A stretch of DNA of 64,000 nt, taken from contig NZ_CP054919.1 in assembly GCF_013364235.1 (NCBI RefSeq), forward strand, positions 5,302,267-5,366,266, written 5' to 3'. This DNA is from Kitasatospora sp. NA04385. Lineage in GTDB: Bacteria > Actinomycetota > Actinomycetes > Streptomycetales > Streptomycetaceae. Under the pieces are notes generated by a model. The model was not told the origin of the DNA. It saw nothing but the letters and a program-made list of their open reading frames with translations, and searched no databases. The translations under genes and the position numbers were made by a program. This document shows, piece after piece, positions 8,441-17,605 of the stretch (position 1 is its first letter; each line of letters starts with the position of its first letter).

Positions 8441-10102
8441 ATGGCACACCCGTCCCCGAGCGGACACGTCGACACCTTCACCCGCGACCGCCTGCCGCCG
8501 GCCGGGGAGTGGCCCGAACTGGTGCGCGACCTGCCCGAGTTGGCGTACCCGGACCGGCTGAACGCCGCCGCCGAACTGCTCGACGGCACCATCGCCCGGC
8601 TCGGCGGCGACCGCCCCTGCCTGATCGACGACGCGGGCACCACCTGGTCCTACGCCGAACTGCGCGACACCACCGACCGGATCGCCCGGGCGCTCACCGA
8701 GGACCTCGGCGTGCTGCCCGGCCACCGCGTCCTGCTGCGCGCCCCCAACACGCCCTGGCTGGCCGCCTGCTGGCTGGCCGTGCTGAAGGCCGGCGCGGTC
8801 GCCGTCACCACCCTGACCCTGCTGCGCACCGGCGAGCTGCGCACCGTCGTCGACCGGGCCCGGCTGCGGCTGGCGCTCTGCGACGAGCGGCACACCGAGG
8901 ACCTCGACCCGCTGGCGGCGGAGGGCCTGCGGGTCGTCCGGTTCGGCGGCGCGGACAGCGAGCTGGCCCGGCTGGCGGCGGCCCGGCCCGGCCCGTTCCG
9001 GGCGGTGGACACCGCCGCGGACGACGTGGCGCTGATCGCGTTCACCTCCGGCACCACCGGGGTGCCCAAGGCCACCGCGCACTTCCACCGCGACGTGCTG
9101 GCCATCGCCGACACCTTCTCCGCGCACGTGGTGCGCCCGCGCCCCGACGACGTGTTCGCCGGCACCCCGCCGCTCGCGTTCACCTTCGGCCTCGGCGGGC
9201 TGCTGGTCTTCCCGCTGCGGGTCGGCGCCGCCAGCCTGCTGCTGGAGCGCGCCACCCCCGACGAACTGTTCGCCGCCGTCGCCCGGCACCGGGTCACCGT
9301 GCTGTTCACCGCCCCCACCGGCTACCGCGCGGTGCTCCCGCACCTCGACCGCTACGACCTGGGCACCCTGCGCCGCTGCGTGTCGGCCGGCGAGACCCTG
9401 CCGGTCGCCACCTGGCGGGCGTTCCGGGACGCCACCGGCATCCGGCTGATCGACGGCATCGGCTCCACCGAGATGCTGCACGTGTTCATCTCCGCCGCCG
9501 ACCACGAGATCCGCCCCGGCGCCACCGGCCGGGTCGTCCCCGGCTTCCGGGCCCGGATCGTCGACGAGGACGGCCGCCCGGTGCCCGACGGGCAGCCCGG
9601 CCTGCTCGCCGTCCAGGGCCCCACCGGCTGCCGCTACCTGGACGACCCGCGCCAGCGCACCCAGGTCAGGGACGGCTGGAACCTCACCGGCGACACCTAC
9701 GTCCGGGACGCCGACGGCTACTTCTGGTACCAGGCCCGCTCCGACGACATGATCGTCTCGGCCGGGTACAACATCGCCGCCCCCGAGGTCGAGCAGGCCC
9801 TGCAGACCCACCCCGCGGTCGCCGAGTGCGGCGTGGTCGGCGTCCCCGACCCCAAGCGCGGCAACGTGGTCAAGGCCTTCGTGGTGCTCGCCCCCGGCAC
9901 CCCCGCCGACCAGCGCACCGCCACCGAGCTCCAGGCGCACGTCAAGTCCGCCATCGCGCCCTACAAGTACCCGCGGATCGTCGAGTTCGTCGACCGGCTG
10001 CCGCACGGCAACACCGGCAAGCTCCAGCGCAACGTGCTCCGCGCGGTCGCCGCCCAGCCGCTGCCGGCCCCCGCCCGCGACGCGTTCGAGCCCGTCGCCT
10101 GA
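8441..10102 (+). CDS. 2-aminobenzoate (anthranilate)-CoA ligase-like enzyme
   Basis: 553 aa, ATG with GGAGGA 3 nt upstream. It is an ANL ligase with FTSGTTGVPK, GIGSTEMLHVF, TGDTYVRDADGY, the hinge SDDMIVSAGYNIA and the catalytic lysine in GNTGKLQRN. The N-terminus (HVDTFTRDRLPP...WPEL) and the overall layout match the benzoate/2-aminobenzoate-CoA ligase group as I remember it. It sits 32 nt upstream of a fused anthranilate synthase and is followed by a DAHP synthase, so anthranilate is the natural substrate. The product anthraniloyl-CoA would then be a donor for one of the KAS III-like acyltransferases. Substrate assignment is inference from family resemblance plus context. Confidence 0.85.
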   Translation: MAHPSPSGHVDTFTRDRLPPAGEWPELVRDLPELAYPDRLNAAAELLDGTIARLGGDRPCLIDDAGTTWSYAELRDTTDRIARALTEDLGVLPGHRVLLRAPNTPWLAACWLAVLKAGAVAVTTLTLLRTGELRTVVDRARLRLALCDERHTEDLDPLAAEGLRVVRFGGADSELARLAAARPGPFRAVDTAADDVALIAFTSGTTGVPKATAHFHRDVLAIADTFSAHVVRPRPDDVFAGTPPLAFTFGLGGLLVFPLRVGAASLLLERATPDELFAAVARHRVTVLFTAPTGYRAVLPHLDRYDLGTLRRCVSAGETLPVATWRAFRDATGIRLIDGIGSTEMLHVFISAADHEIRPGATGRVVPGFRARIVDEDGRPVPDGQPGLLAVQGPTGCRYLDDPRQRTQVRDGWNLTGDTYVRDADGYFWYQARSDDMIVSAGYNIAAPEVEQALQTHPAVAECGVVGVPDPKRGNVVKAFVVLAPGTPADQRTATELQAHVKSAIAPYKYPRIVEFVDRLPHGNTGKLQRNVLRAVAAQPLPAPARDAFEPVA

Positions 10103-10134
10103 CCACCCGCACCCGCCACCCGAGGAGAACCGCG

Positions 10135-12330
10135 ATGACCGTGCTCGACACCGCCGCCCCCACCGCCGGCCAGTGGTCCTGGACCACCCCCGCCGGCGTC
10201 CGGATCACCCGCACCACCGAACCCGCCGGCAGCGCCGCCCTGGCCCGCACCCGGCTGGAGGCCGCGCTCGACGGGCGCAGCGGACTGCTCGCCTTCCAGG
10301 GCGCCGACAGAGCCGTCGGCTACGTCGACCCGCCGCTCGCCCTCACCGCCCGCGGCGACCGGCTGGAGCTGCACGCCCTGAACGCCCGCGGCCGGCTGCT
10401 GCTGCCCGCGCTGCGCACCGCCCTGGCCGTTACCCTCGTCCTGGAGGCCGACGGACCCGACCGGCTGCACGGCCGGATCCCGGCCGGCCCCGACGGCTTC
10501 CGCGAGGAGGACCGCACCCGGCAGGCCGGCGTCTTCACCGCCGTCCGCGCGCTGACCGCCGCCCTCACCGCCCCCGACGACCGCCTGCTGGGCCTGTACG
10601 GCGCCTTCGGCTACGACCTGGTGCTCAAGCTGCTGCGGGTCGAGGCCCGCCAGGAGCGCGCCGCCGCCGACCGGGACCTGGTGCTGCATCTGCCCGACGA
10701 GATCCTGGAACTCGACCTGCGCCGCGACGAGGCCGTCCGGCACCGCTACGCCTACGCGGTGGACGGCGCGAGCACCGCCGAACTGCCCGGCGGGAACGAG
10801 GAGTCGGCGTTCCGCCCGGGCGTCCCGGACGAGCCGCGCGACCACCGGCCGGGGGAGTACGCCGAGGTGGTGGCCCGGGCGATGCCGCTGTTCCGGGCCG
10901 GCGACCTGTTCGAGGTCGTCCCCGGCCAGGTGTTCCGGCGGGCCTGCCCGGCCCCGCCGTCCGAGCTGTTCCGCCGGCTGCGGGAGTCCAACCCGGCCCC
11001 GCACAGCCTGCTGATGAACCTCGGCGGCGGCGAGTACCTGGTCGGCGCCTCCCCGGAGACCTTCGTCCGGGTGCGCCGCGAACTCGGCGCCGACCGCGAC
11101 CGGCTGGTGGTGGAGTCCGCCCCGATCAGCGGCACCGCCCCGCGCGGCCGGGACGCCGTCGAGGACGCCGAGCGGATCCGCGAACTGCTCGGCTCGGTGA
11201 AGGAGGAGTCCGAGCTGACCATGTGCACCGACGTGGACCGCAACGACAAGGCCCGGGTCTGCGAGCCCGGCACCGTGCGGATCACCTCCCGGCGCAGCAT
11301 CGAGCTGTACTCCACCCTGATCCACACCGTCGACCGGGTCGAGGGCGTGCTCAGCCCCGACCGGGACGCCCTGGACGGCTTCCTCACCCACCTGTGGGCG
11401 GTCACCGTCACCGGCGCGCCCAAGCTCGCCGCCGTCGAGTTCCTGGAGCGCGAGGAGCGCTCGCCGCGCCGCTGGTACGGCGGCGCGGTCGGCCGGATCG
11501 GCTTCGACGGCACCCTGGAGACGGTGCTCACCCTGCGCACCATCCAGATCCGCGACGGCGTGGCCACCGTCCGGGCCGGCGCCACCCTGCTGCACGACTC
11601 GGTGCCCGCGGCCGAGGAGGCCGAGACCGAGCTCAAGGCCAGCGCCCTGCTGGCGGTGCTGGACCAGGAGCGCCCGCGCCGCCCCGCCGCCGGGCCCGCC
11701 GCCCGCACCGCCGGGCCCGGCGCGGGCCGCCGGATCCTGCTGATCGACCACCAGGACTCCTTCGTCCACTGCCTCGCCGACTACTTCCGCCGCACCGGCG
11801 CCACCGTCGACACCTACCGGGCCGGCCGGCACCTGTCGCTGCTCAGCGGCACCCGCCCCGACCTGGTGGTGCTCTCGCCCGGCCCCGGCCGCCCGCACGA
11901 CTTCGCGGTCGGCGCGACCATCGCCGAGGCCCGCCGGCTCGGCCTGCCGGTGTTCGGCGTCTGCCTCGGCCTGCAGGGCCTGGTCGAGTACTTCGGCGGC
12001 CAACTCGGCGTCCTGGACCGGCCCGTGCACGGCAAGCCGTCCGAGGTCCGGGTGCTCGACCCGCAGAGCCCGCTGCTGGCCGGGCTGCCCGAGCGGTTCC
12101 GGGTCGGCCGCTACCACTCGCTGTACGCGCTGCCCGACCGGCTGCCCGCCGAGCTGCGGATCACCGCCGAGACCGCGGACGGCGTGCCGATGGCGGTCGA
12201 GCACCGCGACGAGCCGCTGGCCGCCGTCCAGTTCCACCCCGAGTCGCTGATGAGCGGCCAAGACGGCGTCGGCGAACGGCTCGTCGCCAACGCCGTCGCC
12301 GCCCTCACCCGCACCGCCGCCACCCGCTGA
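10135..12330 (+). CDS. Fused anthranilate synthase (TrpE-TrpG)
   Basis: 731 aa, ATG with GAGGAG at 10122-10127. The N-terminal two thirds are the chorismate-binding component: ESAPISGTAPRG, MCTDVDRNDKARVCEPG, TVTGAPKL and the YGGAVG segment. From about residue 533 a type-1 glutamine amidotransferase follows (LLIDHQDSF) with the triad Cys610, His701 and Glu703. The single-chain arrangement and the SELTMCTDVDRND variant match the TrpE(G) form known from Rhizobium and some Streptomyces. No isochorismatase (PhzD-like) gene is nearby, which favours anthranilate over aminodeoxyisochorismate as product. Together with the neighbouring DAHP synthase it gives the cluster its own anthranilate supply. 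Confidence 0.92.
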   Translation: MTVLDTAAPTAGQWSWTTPAGVRITRTTEPAGSAALARTRLEAALDGRSGLLAFQGADRAVGYVDPPLALTARGDRLELHALNARGRLLLPALRTALAVTLVLEADGPDRLHGRIPAGPDGFREEDRTRQAGVFTAVRALTAALTAPDDRLLGLYGAFGYDLVLKLLRVEARQERAAADRDLVLHLPDEILELDLRRDEAVRHRYAYAVDGASTAELPGGNEESAFRPGVPDEPRDHRPGEYAEVVARAMPLFRAGDLFEVVPGQVFRRACPAPPSELFRRLRESNPAPHSLLMNLGGGEYLVGASPETFVRVRRELGADRDRLVVESAPISGTAPRGRDAVEDAERIRELLGSVKEESELTMCTDVDRNDKARVCEPGTVRITSRRSIELYSTLIHTVDRVEGVLSPDRDALDGFLTHLWAVTVTGAPKLAAVEFLEREERSPRRWYGGAVGRIGFDGTLETVLTLRTIQIRDGVATVRAGATLLHDSVPAAEEAETELKASALLAVLDQERPRRPAAGPAARTAGPGAGRRILLIDHQDSFVHCLADYFRRTGATVDTYRAGRHLSLLSGTRPDLVVLSPGPGRPHDFAVGATIAEARRLGLPVFGVCLGLQGLVEYFGGQLGVLDRPVHGKPSEVRVLDPQSPLLAGLPERFRVGRYHSLYALPDRLPAELRITAETADGVPMAVEHRDEPLAAVQFHPESLMSGQDGVGERLVANAVAALTRTAATR

Positions 12331-12367
12331 CCGACCTCCGGAAACCGGCCCCAGGCCCAGGAACAGG

Positions 12368-12406
12368 AAGGAGCGCTGCGCCGGCCCGCACCGCGCAGCC
12401 CACACC
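12368..12406 (+). promoter_or_regulatory. Hairpin between Shine-Dalgarno and start codon
   Basis: AAGGAG at 12368-12373 is the only good ribosome-binding site before the DAHP synthase ATG at 12407, but it is 33 nt away. A 7-bp stem (12375-12381 with 12393-12399, 11-nt loop) lies between them and, if folded, would bring the site to about 8 nt from the ATG. This may make translation depend on RNA folding. It is a structural inference. Confidence 0.4.
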
Positions 12407-13810
12407 ATGACGACCGTTCCGCTCGAAGCCCCCGTCCGCACCCTCCACCGCTCCTGGCGCGACCTGCCCGCCGACCAGCAGCCCGACTGGCCCGACCCGG
12501 TGGCGCTGCGCCGGGTGCTGGCCGACCTGTCCGCCGCCCGCCCGCTGGTCTCGGCCGGCCAGTGCGACCGCCTGCGCGACCGGCTCGCCGCCGTCGCCCG
12601 CGGCGAGGCCTTCCTGCTCCAGGGCGGCGACTGCGCGGAGACCTTCGACGGCGTCTCGGCCGGCCAGGTCAGCGACAAGGTCCGCACCCTCCAGCAGATG
12701 GCCCTGCTGCTCACCCAGGCCTCCTCGCTGCCGGTGGTCAAGGTCGGCCGGATGGCCGGCCAGTACGCCAAGCCGCGCTCCAGCGGTCACGAGACCCGCG
12801 ACGGCCGCACCCTGCCCTCCTACCGGGGCGACGCCGTCAACGGGGCCGGCTTCACCGCCGACGAGCGCCGCCCCGACCCCGAGCGGCTGCGCACCGCCCA
12901 CCGCACCGCCGCCCGCACCCTGGAGCTGATCCGGGCCGCCAGCGACGGCGGCAGCGCCGACCTGGAACGGGTGCACGCCTGGAACCGGGACTTCGTGGCC
13001 GACTCGCCCGCCCGCGAGCGCTACCGCGGCCCGGTGCGCGACTTCGAGGCCACCCTGCGGCTGCTGCGCGCCTTCGGCGCCCGCGGCGGCGGCATCGGCG
13101 GCCCCGCCGAGGTGTTCACCAGCCACGAGGCGCTGCTGCTGGACTACGAGGACGCGCTCACCCGGCTCGACCCGTACACCGGCGCCCGCTACGCGCTGTC
13201 CGCGCACCTGCTGTGGATCGGCGAGCGCACCCGCCGGATCGACGGCGCGCACGTGGCGTTCGCCGCCTCGCTGCGCAACCCGGTCGCGGTCAAGATCGGG
13301 CCGACCGCCGAACCGGACGAGGTGCTGGAGCTGGTCCGGCGGATCGACCCGCACGGCGAGCCCGGCCGGCTCACCCTGATCTCCCGGATGGGCGCCGGCG
13401 CCGTCCGCGACCGGCTGCCCCGGCTGGTCGAGCGGATCGCCGCGGCGGGAGCCCCGGTCGCCTGGGTGTGCGACCCGATGCACGGCAACACCGTGCAGGC
13501 CCCCACCGGCCACAAGACCCGCCGGCTGGACGACGTGATGGACGAGGTCACCGGCTTCTTCGAGGTGCACCGGGCGCTCGGCACCCACCCCGGCGGCCTG
13601 CACCTGGAACTCACCGGCGAGGAGGTCACCGAGTGCGTCGGCGGCTCCCACGAGGTCACCTTCGCCGACCTGCCGCGCCGCTACGAGACCGGCTGCGACC
13701 CGCGGCTCAACCGCAGCCAGTCCGTCGACCTGGCCTTCCGCACCGCCGAACTGCTGCGCGGCCAGGGCGGGCGGACGGGCCGTCAGGCCGCCGCGGCCTT
13801 CCCCAGGTAG
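12407..13810 (+). CDS. Class II 3-deoxy-D-arabino-heptulosonate-7-phosphate (DAHP) synthase
   Basis: 467 aa. Class II (plant/PhzC-type) DAHP synthase features are QGGDCAET near the N-terminus, KVGRMAGQYAKPRS, LISRMGAG and CDPMHGNT, which contribute metal and phosphate ligands. It condenses phosphoenolpyruvate and erythrose 4-phosphate at the entry of the shikimate pathway. Housekeeping copies exist elsewhere in actinobacteria; a copy directly after the anthranilate synthase is a typical way to boost chorismate for a specialised product, as PhzC does in phenazine clusters. Its 3' end overlaps the convergent TetR gene by 28 nt. Confidence 0.93.
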   Translation: MTTVPLEAPVRTLHRSWRDLPADQQPDWPDPVALRRVLADLSAARPLVSAGQCDRLRDRLAAVARGEAFLLQGGDCAETFDGVSAGQVSDKVRTLQQMALLLTQASSLPVVKVGRMAGQYAKPRSSGHETRDGRTLPSYRGDAVNGAGFTADERRPDPERLRTAHRTAARTLELIRAASDGGSADLERVHAWNRDFVADSPARERYRGPVRDFEATLRLLRAFGARGGGIGGPAEVFTSHEALLLDYEDALTRLDPYTGARYALSAHLLWIGERTRRIDGAHVAFAASLRNPVAVKIGPTAEPDEVLELVRRIDPHGEPGRLTLISRMGAGAVRDRLPRLVERIAAAGAPVAWVCDPMHGNTVQAPTGHKTRRLDDVMDEVTGFFEVHRALGTHPGGLHLELTGEEVTECVGGSHEVTFADLPRRYETGCDPRLNRSQSVDLAFRTAELLRGQGGRTGRQAAAAFPR

Positions 13811-14442
13811 ACCGTCAGGCCCTCGACCAGGATCTCCAGGCCCGCGGCGAAGGTCTGCCGCGGGGTGTCCGGCGACCACTGGGTCAGCCGGGCCGCCAGG
13901 TGCGGGAACCGCCCGGCGTCGAACGGCGCCGCCGCGGCCCCCCGCGGCCCGTCCCCGCCGTCCGGATCGAAGCCCTCCGGCCCGATCTGCGGGCTGCTCT
14001 GCTCCTGCAGCACGAAGCCCGTCACGTAGCTCATCACGGCGTCCCCCGCGGCGGCGGTCGCCGCCAGCGGGGCGCCCGAGTGCCCCAGTACCTCCATCAG
14101 CCGCTCCGCGAAGCCCAGCCGGTTGGGGCCCAGCGCGGACGCCCCGGCCAGCAGCCGGGCGCCGTCCCGGTGCGCCAGCATGGCCGCCCGCATCGCCCGG
14201 GCCAGCGCCGCGGTCCGCTCGGTCCAGTGCGCACCGGCCGGGCCGGCCTGCTCCGGCACCTCGCCGAGCACCCGCTCGGCCAGCGCGTCCAGCAGGTCCT
14301 GCTTGCTGGCCACGTGCCAGTACAGCGCGCCCGGGCGCACCCCCAGCTCGGTCGCCAGCCGGCGGGTGCTCAGGCCGTCCAGCCCGGTGTCGTCCAGCAG
14401 CCTCATCGCGGCGTCGACCACGTCGGTCCGTTGCAGCGGCAT
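13783..14442 (-). CDS. TetR-family transcriptional regulator
   Basis: 219 aa. The N-terminal helix-turn-helix LSTRRLATELGVRPGALYWHVASK (about residues 25-48) is the tetracycline-repressor type, followed by an all-alpha ligand domain resembling TetR C-terminal domains. The gene is divergent from the first KAS III-like gene (157-nt gap) and overlaps the DAHP synthase tail-to-tail. It is paralogous to the regulator at 20548-21210. It probably senses a pathway intermediate or product and controls an exporter or the adjacent acyltransferase gene. Confidence 0.88.
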   Translation of the reverse strand: MPLQRTDVVDAAMRLLDDTGLDGLSTRRLATELGVRPGALYWHVASKQDLLDALAERVLGEVPEQAGPAGAHWTERTAALARAMRAAMLAHRDGARLLAGASALGPNRLGFAERLMEVLGHSGAPLAATAAAGDAVMSYVTGFVLQEQSSPQIGPEGFDPDGGDGPRGAAAAPFDAGRFPHLAARLTQWSPDTPRQTFAAGLEILVEGLTVYLGKAAAA

Positions 14443-14599
14443 CGGGTGTCACCTCGTTCTCTCCGCCGCGCCGTGGTACGGGCGCGGCCAGGGGTCCCAT
14501 CGTAGGGAAGCGGTACTCCAGGGGGCTTCGAGGCCGCCGCCGCAGAATCGACGCGCCCGGGGCCCACCGCCCGGAACCCCCAGTACGCAGGAGGAAACC

Positions 14600-15610
14600 G
14601 TGCAGGTCGACAGCGTCTTCTTCAGGGCGCTCGGGACGCACGTGCCCGAGTCCGTGCCGCCGCCGGCCCCCGACGCCCAGTCCTCCGAGGAGGGCGGCCT
14701 CACCGGAGCCCTGGTCGCCGGGGACGTGGCGCCGCCGGAGCTCGCGGCCCGCGCCGTCCGGCAGGCCTTCGCGCGCGGCGCCGTCGACCCCGCCGACATC
14801 GGGCTCCTGCTGCACGCCTCGGTCTTCCACCAGGGCCCGGACGGCTGGCTGCCGCCCTCGTACATCGCCCGCGAGACGCTCGGCACCGACGTCCCCGCGA
14901 TCGAGGTCCGGCAGGGCTGCAACGGCCTGTTCAGCGCGCTGGAGCTGGCGATCGGCCGGCTCGTCACCGACCCGTCCCACCCGGCCGCGCTGCTCACCTC
15001 GGCGGAGAACTTCGACTCCCCGCTGGTGGACCGCTGGACCGCCCACCCCGGCTCGTACCTCGGCGACGCCGGCGTCGCCCTGGTGATCGACCGGCGCGGC
15101 GGCTTCGCCCGGCTGCGCTCGCTGGCCACCGTCTCGGTGCCGCAGCTGGAGCAACTGCACCGCGGCGCCGAACCGCTCTTCCCGCCCGGCGCCACCGCCG
15201 GGCGGCCGCTCGACTTCGGCGCCCGGGTGCGGGAGTTCGCCGAGCTGAAGCTGGTGCCGGACGGGCAGGAGCTGCTCGGCAAGGCCCGCGACGAGGTGCT
15301 GGCCCGGGTGCTGGCCGAGTCCGGCACCCAGCTGGACGAGGTCGCCTGGGTGGTGTCGATGAACAACTCCCGCCCGCACGTGGCCAAGCGGCTGATCGAA
15401 CCGCTCGGGCTGCCGATGGAGCGCTCCGGCTGGGAGTTCGGCCGCGGCTTCGGCCACCTCGGGGCGAGCGACCAGTTCGTCACCCTGGAGCGGATCGTCG
15501 CGGCCGGCCGGGTCGCCCCCGGCGACCGGGTGCTGATGCTGGGCGTCGGGCCCGGCATCTCGATCGGCGCCGCGGTGGTGGAGATCCTCGAGGTGCCCGA
15601 CTGGAGCTGA
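14600..15610 (+). CDS. KAS III-like (CerJ-type) acyltransferase, His-to-Asn variant
   Basis: 336 aa, GTG with AGGAGGA 4 nt upstream. It has the thiolase/KAS III fold: nucleophile Cys107 in RQGCNG, YLGDAG, and C-terminal GHLGASDQF in place of the GNTSAAS asparagine motif. Aligned without gaps to the paralog at 17606-18682 (shared EPLGLPM and GHxGASD anchors), the catalytic histidine position is Asn255, while Asp291 is kept. CerJ of cervimycin synthesis is a KAS III relative that transfers an acyl group to a sugar hydroxyl with a Cys-His-Asp triad. This copy keeps Cys and Asp but not His, so it may be altered in activity or serve a different acyl transfer. Confidence 0.85.
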   Translation: MQVDSVFFRALGTHVPESVPPPAPDAQSSEEGGLTGALVAGDVAPPELAARAVRQAFARGAVDPADIGLLLHASVFHQGPDGWLPPSYIARETLGTDVPAIEVRQGCNGLFSALELAIGRLVTDPSHPAALLTSAENFDSPLVDRWTAHPGSYLGDAGVALVIDRRGGFARLRSLATVSVPQLEQLHRGAEPLFPPGATAGRPLDFGARVREFAELKLVPDGQELLGKARDEVLARVLAESGTQLDEVAWVVSMNNSRPHVAKRLIEPLGLPMERSGWEFGRGFGHLGASDQFVTLERIVAAGRVAPGDRVLMLGVGPGISIGAAVVEILEVPDWS

Positions 15611-15624
15611 TCCGGAACCGGACC

Positions 15625-15654
15625 GGGCCCGGGGCGAGCGACCGCCCCGGGCCC
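15625..15654. terminator. Bidirectional terminator hairpin
   Basis: A perfect 11-bp stem (15625-15635 with 15644-15654) lies between the convergent ends of the KAS III-like gene (plus) and the MFS gene (minus), 12-14 nt from each stop codon. It can act for both strands. Confidence 0.8.
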
Positions 15655-15665
15655 TTCCGCGCCGC

Positions 15666-17375
15666 TCACCGCAGGGTGCTCGGCGCGCTGTCGTCCTCCG
15701 GGCCGCGCGGCCCGGCCACCGCCGCGCCCCCGGCCGCGGTCGTGCTCCCGGCCGCCGCCGGGCTCCCGGCCACCGCCGCGCCCCCGGCCAGGGACTCGTC
15801 GCCCAGCTCGCTGGCCAGCGCCTCGAAGTCGTCGATCTCGCGCAGCTGCATCTCCTTGAGCAGGAAGGAGAGCAGGAAGGCCACCAGCATCACCGCGGCG
15901 GCGACCAGGAACACCACGTCCAGCGAGCCGGTGAAGGCGTCCACCGCGGCGTCCCGGGCCGAGCCGGCCAGGTGCGCCAGGCCCTCCGGCTTGAGGCCGG
16001 CCGGCAGTTCGGGGTGGAGCGCCACCCGGGCGTCGAACCGGTTGGCCAGGATCGCCCCGAACACCGCCGCGCCGCAGGACTGGCCCAGGGTGCGCAGGAA
16101 GATCGCCGAGGTGGTGGCCGAGCCCAGTTCGGCGTTCGGCACCGAGTTCTGCACCGCCTGCACCAGCACCTGCATCAGCAGGCCCAGGCCTGCGCCCAGC
16201 AGCAGCAGGCCGCCCGCCAGCAGCCAGTACGAGCTGCCCGCCGAGAGCAGGCCGAGCACGCCCAGGCCGGCCGCGGAGACCGCCGCGCCGATGATCGGGA
16301 AGATCCGGTAGCGCCCGTCGCGGGCCGAGATCACGATGCCGGAGCCGATCGAGGAGACCAGGATGCCCAGGATCATCGGCATCATCCGCAGGCCGGTCTG
16401 GGTCGGGTTGAGGCCGTTCACCAGCTGCAGGTACAGCGCGACGTAGGTGATCGCGCCCATCATCGCGAAGCCCACCACGAACAGCATCGGACCGGAGACC
16501 GCGACCGTCCGCACCCGGAACAGGCTCAGCGGGACCAGCGGCTCGGGGGCCTTCGCCTGCCGCCACAGGAACAGCCCCAGCAGCGCCGCGCCGCCCGCGC
16601 CCAGCACCCAGATCAGCGGGTCCGACCACGGGTACTCGGTACCGCCCCAGGTGGTCATCAGCAGCAGCAGGGCGGTGCCCGCGGAGGCCAGCAGCGCGCC
16701 CAGGTAGTCGACCCGGTGCGAGCGCTGCTCGTGCGGCAGCTTCAGCAGGGTGACGACCATGGTGATGCCGACCGCGCCGATCGGCAGGTTGACGTAGAAG
16801 ATCCAGCGCCACGAGGTGTGCAGGCCGAACACCGTGTGGTCACCGGTCAGGAAGCCGCCGATCAGCGGGCCGGCGATGGTCGCGAGCAGGATCACGATGC
16901 CGGCGATGCCCTGGAACTTCGCCCGGTCCTTGGGCGCCACCGAACGGGCCATCAGGATCAGCGACACGCTGTACAGGCCGCCCGCGCCGATGCCCTGCAG
17001 GGCCCGGAAGGCGATCAGCTGCCCCATGCTCTGCGCGACGCCGCACAGCCCGGAGGCGACCAGGAAGCCGACGGCGGAGAACAGGAACACCCGCTTGGCG
17101 CCGAAGATGTCGGCGATCCGGCCGTACAGCGGCTGGGTCGCGGTGGAGCCCAGCATGTAGGCCCCGATCACCCAGGACATCAGGCTGACGCCGTTCACCG
17201 GGTCGAGGTCGCGGGCGATCGGGAACACCGAGACCGCGGTGACGGTCTGGTCGAGGGCGCTCAGGAACGAGGTGACCACCACGCCCACCAGGGCCCAGAT
17301 CATCCGCCGGCTCGGCCTGGCGCCGGCGGTCGGCGAGCCCGCGGGCTCGGGTGCGGTGCTCCGTGCGACGGCCAT
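15666..17375 (-). CDS. MFS exporter, DHA2 (14-TM) family
   Basis: 569 aa. Motif D1 (LSALDQTVTAVSVFPIARDL) and motif A (YGRIADIFGAKRV) are both present, with about 14 hydrophobic segments up to residue 510 and a long Ala/Gly-rich hydrophilic tail. This is the drug:proton antiporter DHA2 layout, and the likely role is export of the cluster product or self-resistance. Its start faces the TetR-type palindrome at 17394-17425, 19 nt upstream, so it is the most likely repressed gene. It is clearly paralogous to the MFS gene at 18721-20406. Confidence 0.92.
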   Translation of the reverse strand: MAVARSTAPEPAGSPTAGARPSRRMIWALVGVVVTSFLSALDQTVTAVSVFPIARDLDPVNGVSLMSWVIGAYMLGSTATQPLYGRIADIFGAKRVFLFSAVGFLVASGLCGVAQSMGQLIAFRALQGIGAGGLYSVSLILMARSVAPKDRAKFQGIAGIVILLATIAGPLIGGFLTGDHTVFGLHTSWRWIFYVNLPIGAVGITMVVTLLKLPHEQRSHRVDYLGALLASAGTALLLLMTTWGGTEYPWSDPLIWVLGAGGAALLGLFLWRQAKAPEPLVPLSLFRVRTVAVSGPMLFVVGFAMMGAITYVALYLQLVNGLNPTQTGLRMMPMILGILVSSIGSGIVISARDGRYRIFPIIGAAVSAAGLGVLGLLSAGSSYWLLAGGLLLLGAGLGLLMQVLVQAVQNSVPNAELGSATTSAIFLRTLGQSCGAAVFGAILANRFDARVALHPELPAGLKPEGLAHLAGSARDAAVDAFTGSLDVVFLVAAAVMLVAFLLSFLLKEMQLREIDDFEALASELGDESLAGGAAVAGSPAAAGSTTAAGGAAVAGPRGPEDDSAPSTLR

Positions 17376-17393
17376 GACGACACTCCCCGGAAA

Positions 17394-17425
17394 ATTGAAC
17401 GGTGACCAATTGGTCAGTGTTCAAT
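17394..17425. promoter_or_regulatory. TetR-type operator palindrome
   Basis: A 32-nt inverted repeat, matching at 28 of 32 positions, has outer arms ATTGAAC/GTTCAAT and core TGACCAATTGGTCA. It lies in the 230-nt divergent spacer between the MFS gene (minus, 19 nt away) and the second KAS III-like gene (plus, 180 nt away). It is AT-rich compared with everything around it. Either of the two TetR-family proteins encoded nearby could bind it. Confidence 0.8.
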
Positions 17426-17605
17426 TTAGCCACGGCCCCGGCACCGCGCAAGCCCCGCAAGGGTGACGGCGCGTCCCGGGCGCCCCGCGCGCGGGCTCCA
17501 CCCGGACTCGAGCGGCGGCCGAGCGGCGGCCCGCAGACTCGGTGGGCCATCGTCCGGCGACCGCTGTCGCGCGCCGGGGCCGCCCGGGAGCGAGGAGAAA
17601 TTGAC

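Noticed and set aside
10135..12330. Assignment as PhzE (aminodeoxyisochorismate synthase)
   Set aside because: No PhzD-like isochorismatase or other phenazine genes; motifs match the TrpE(G) anthranilate synthase type.
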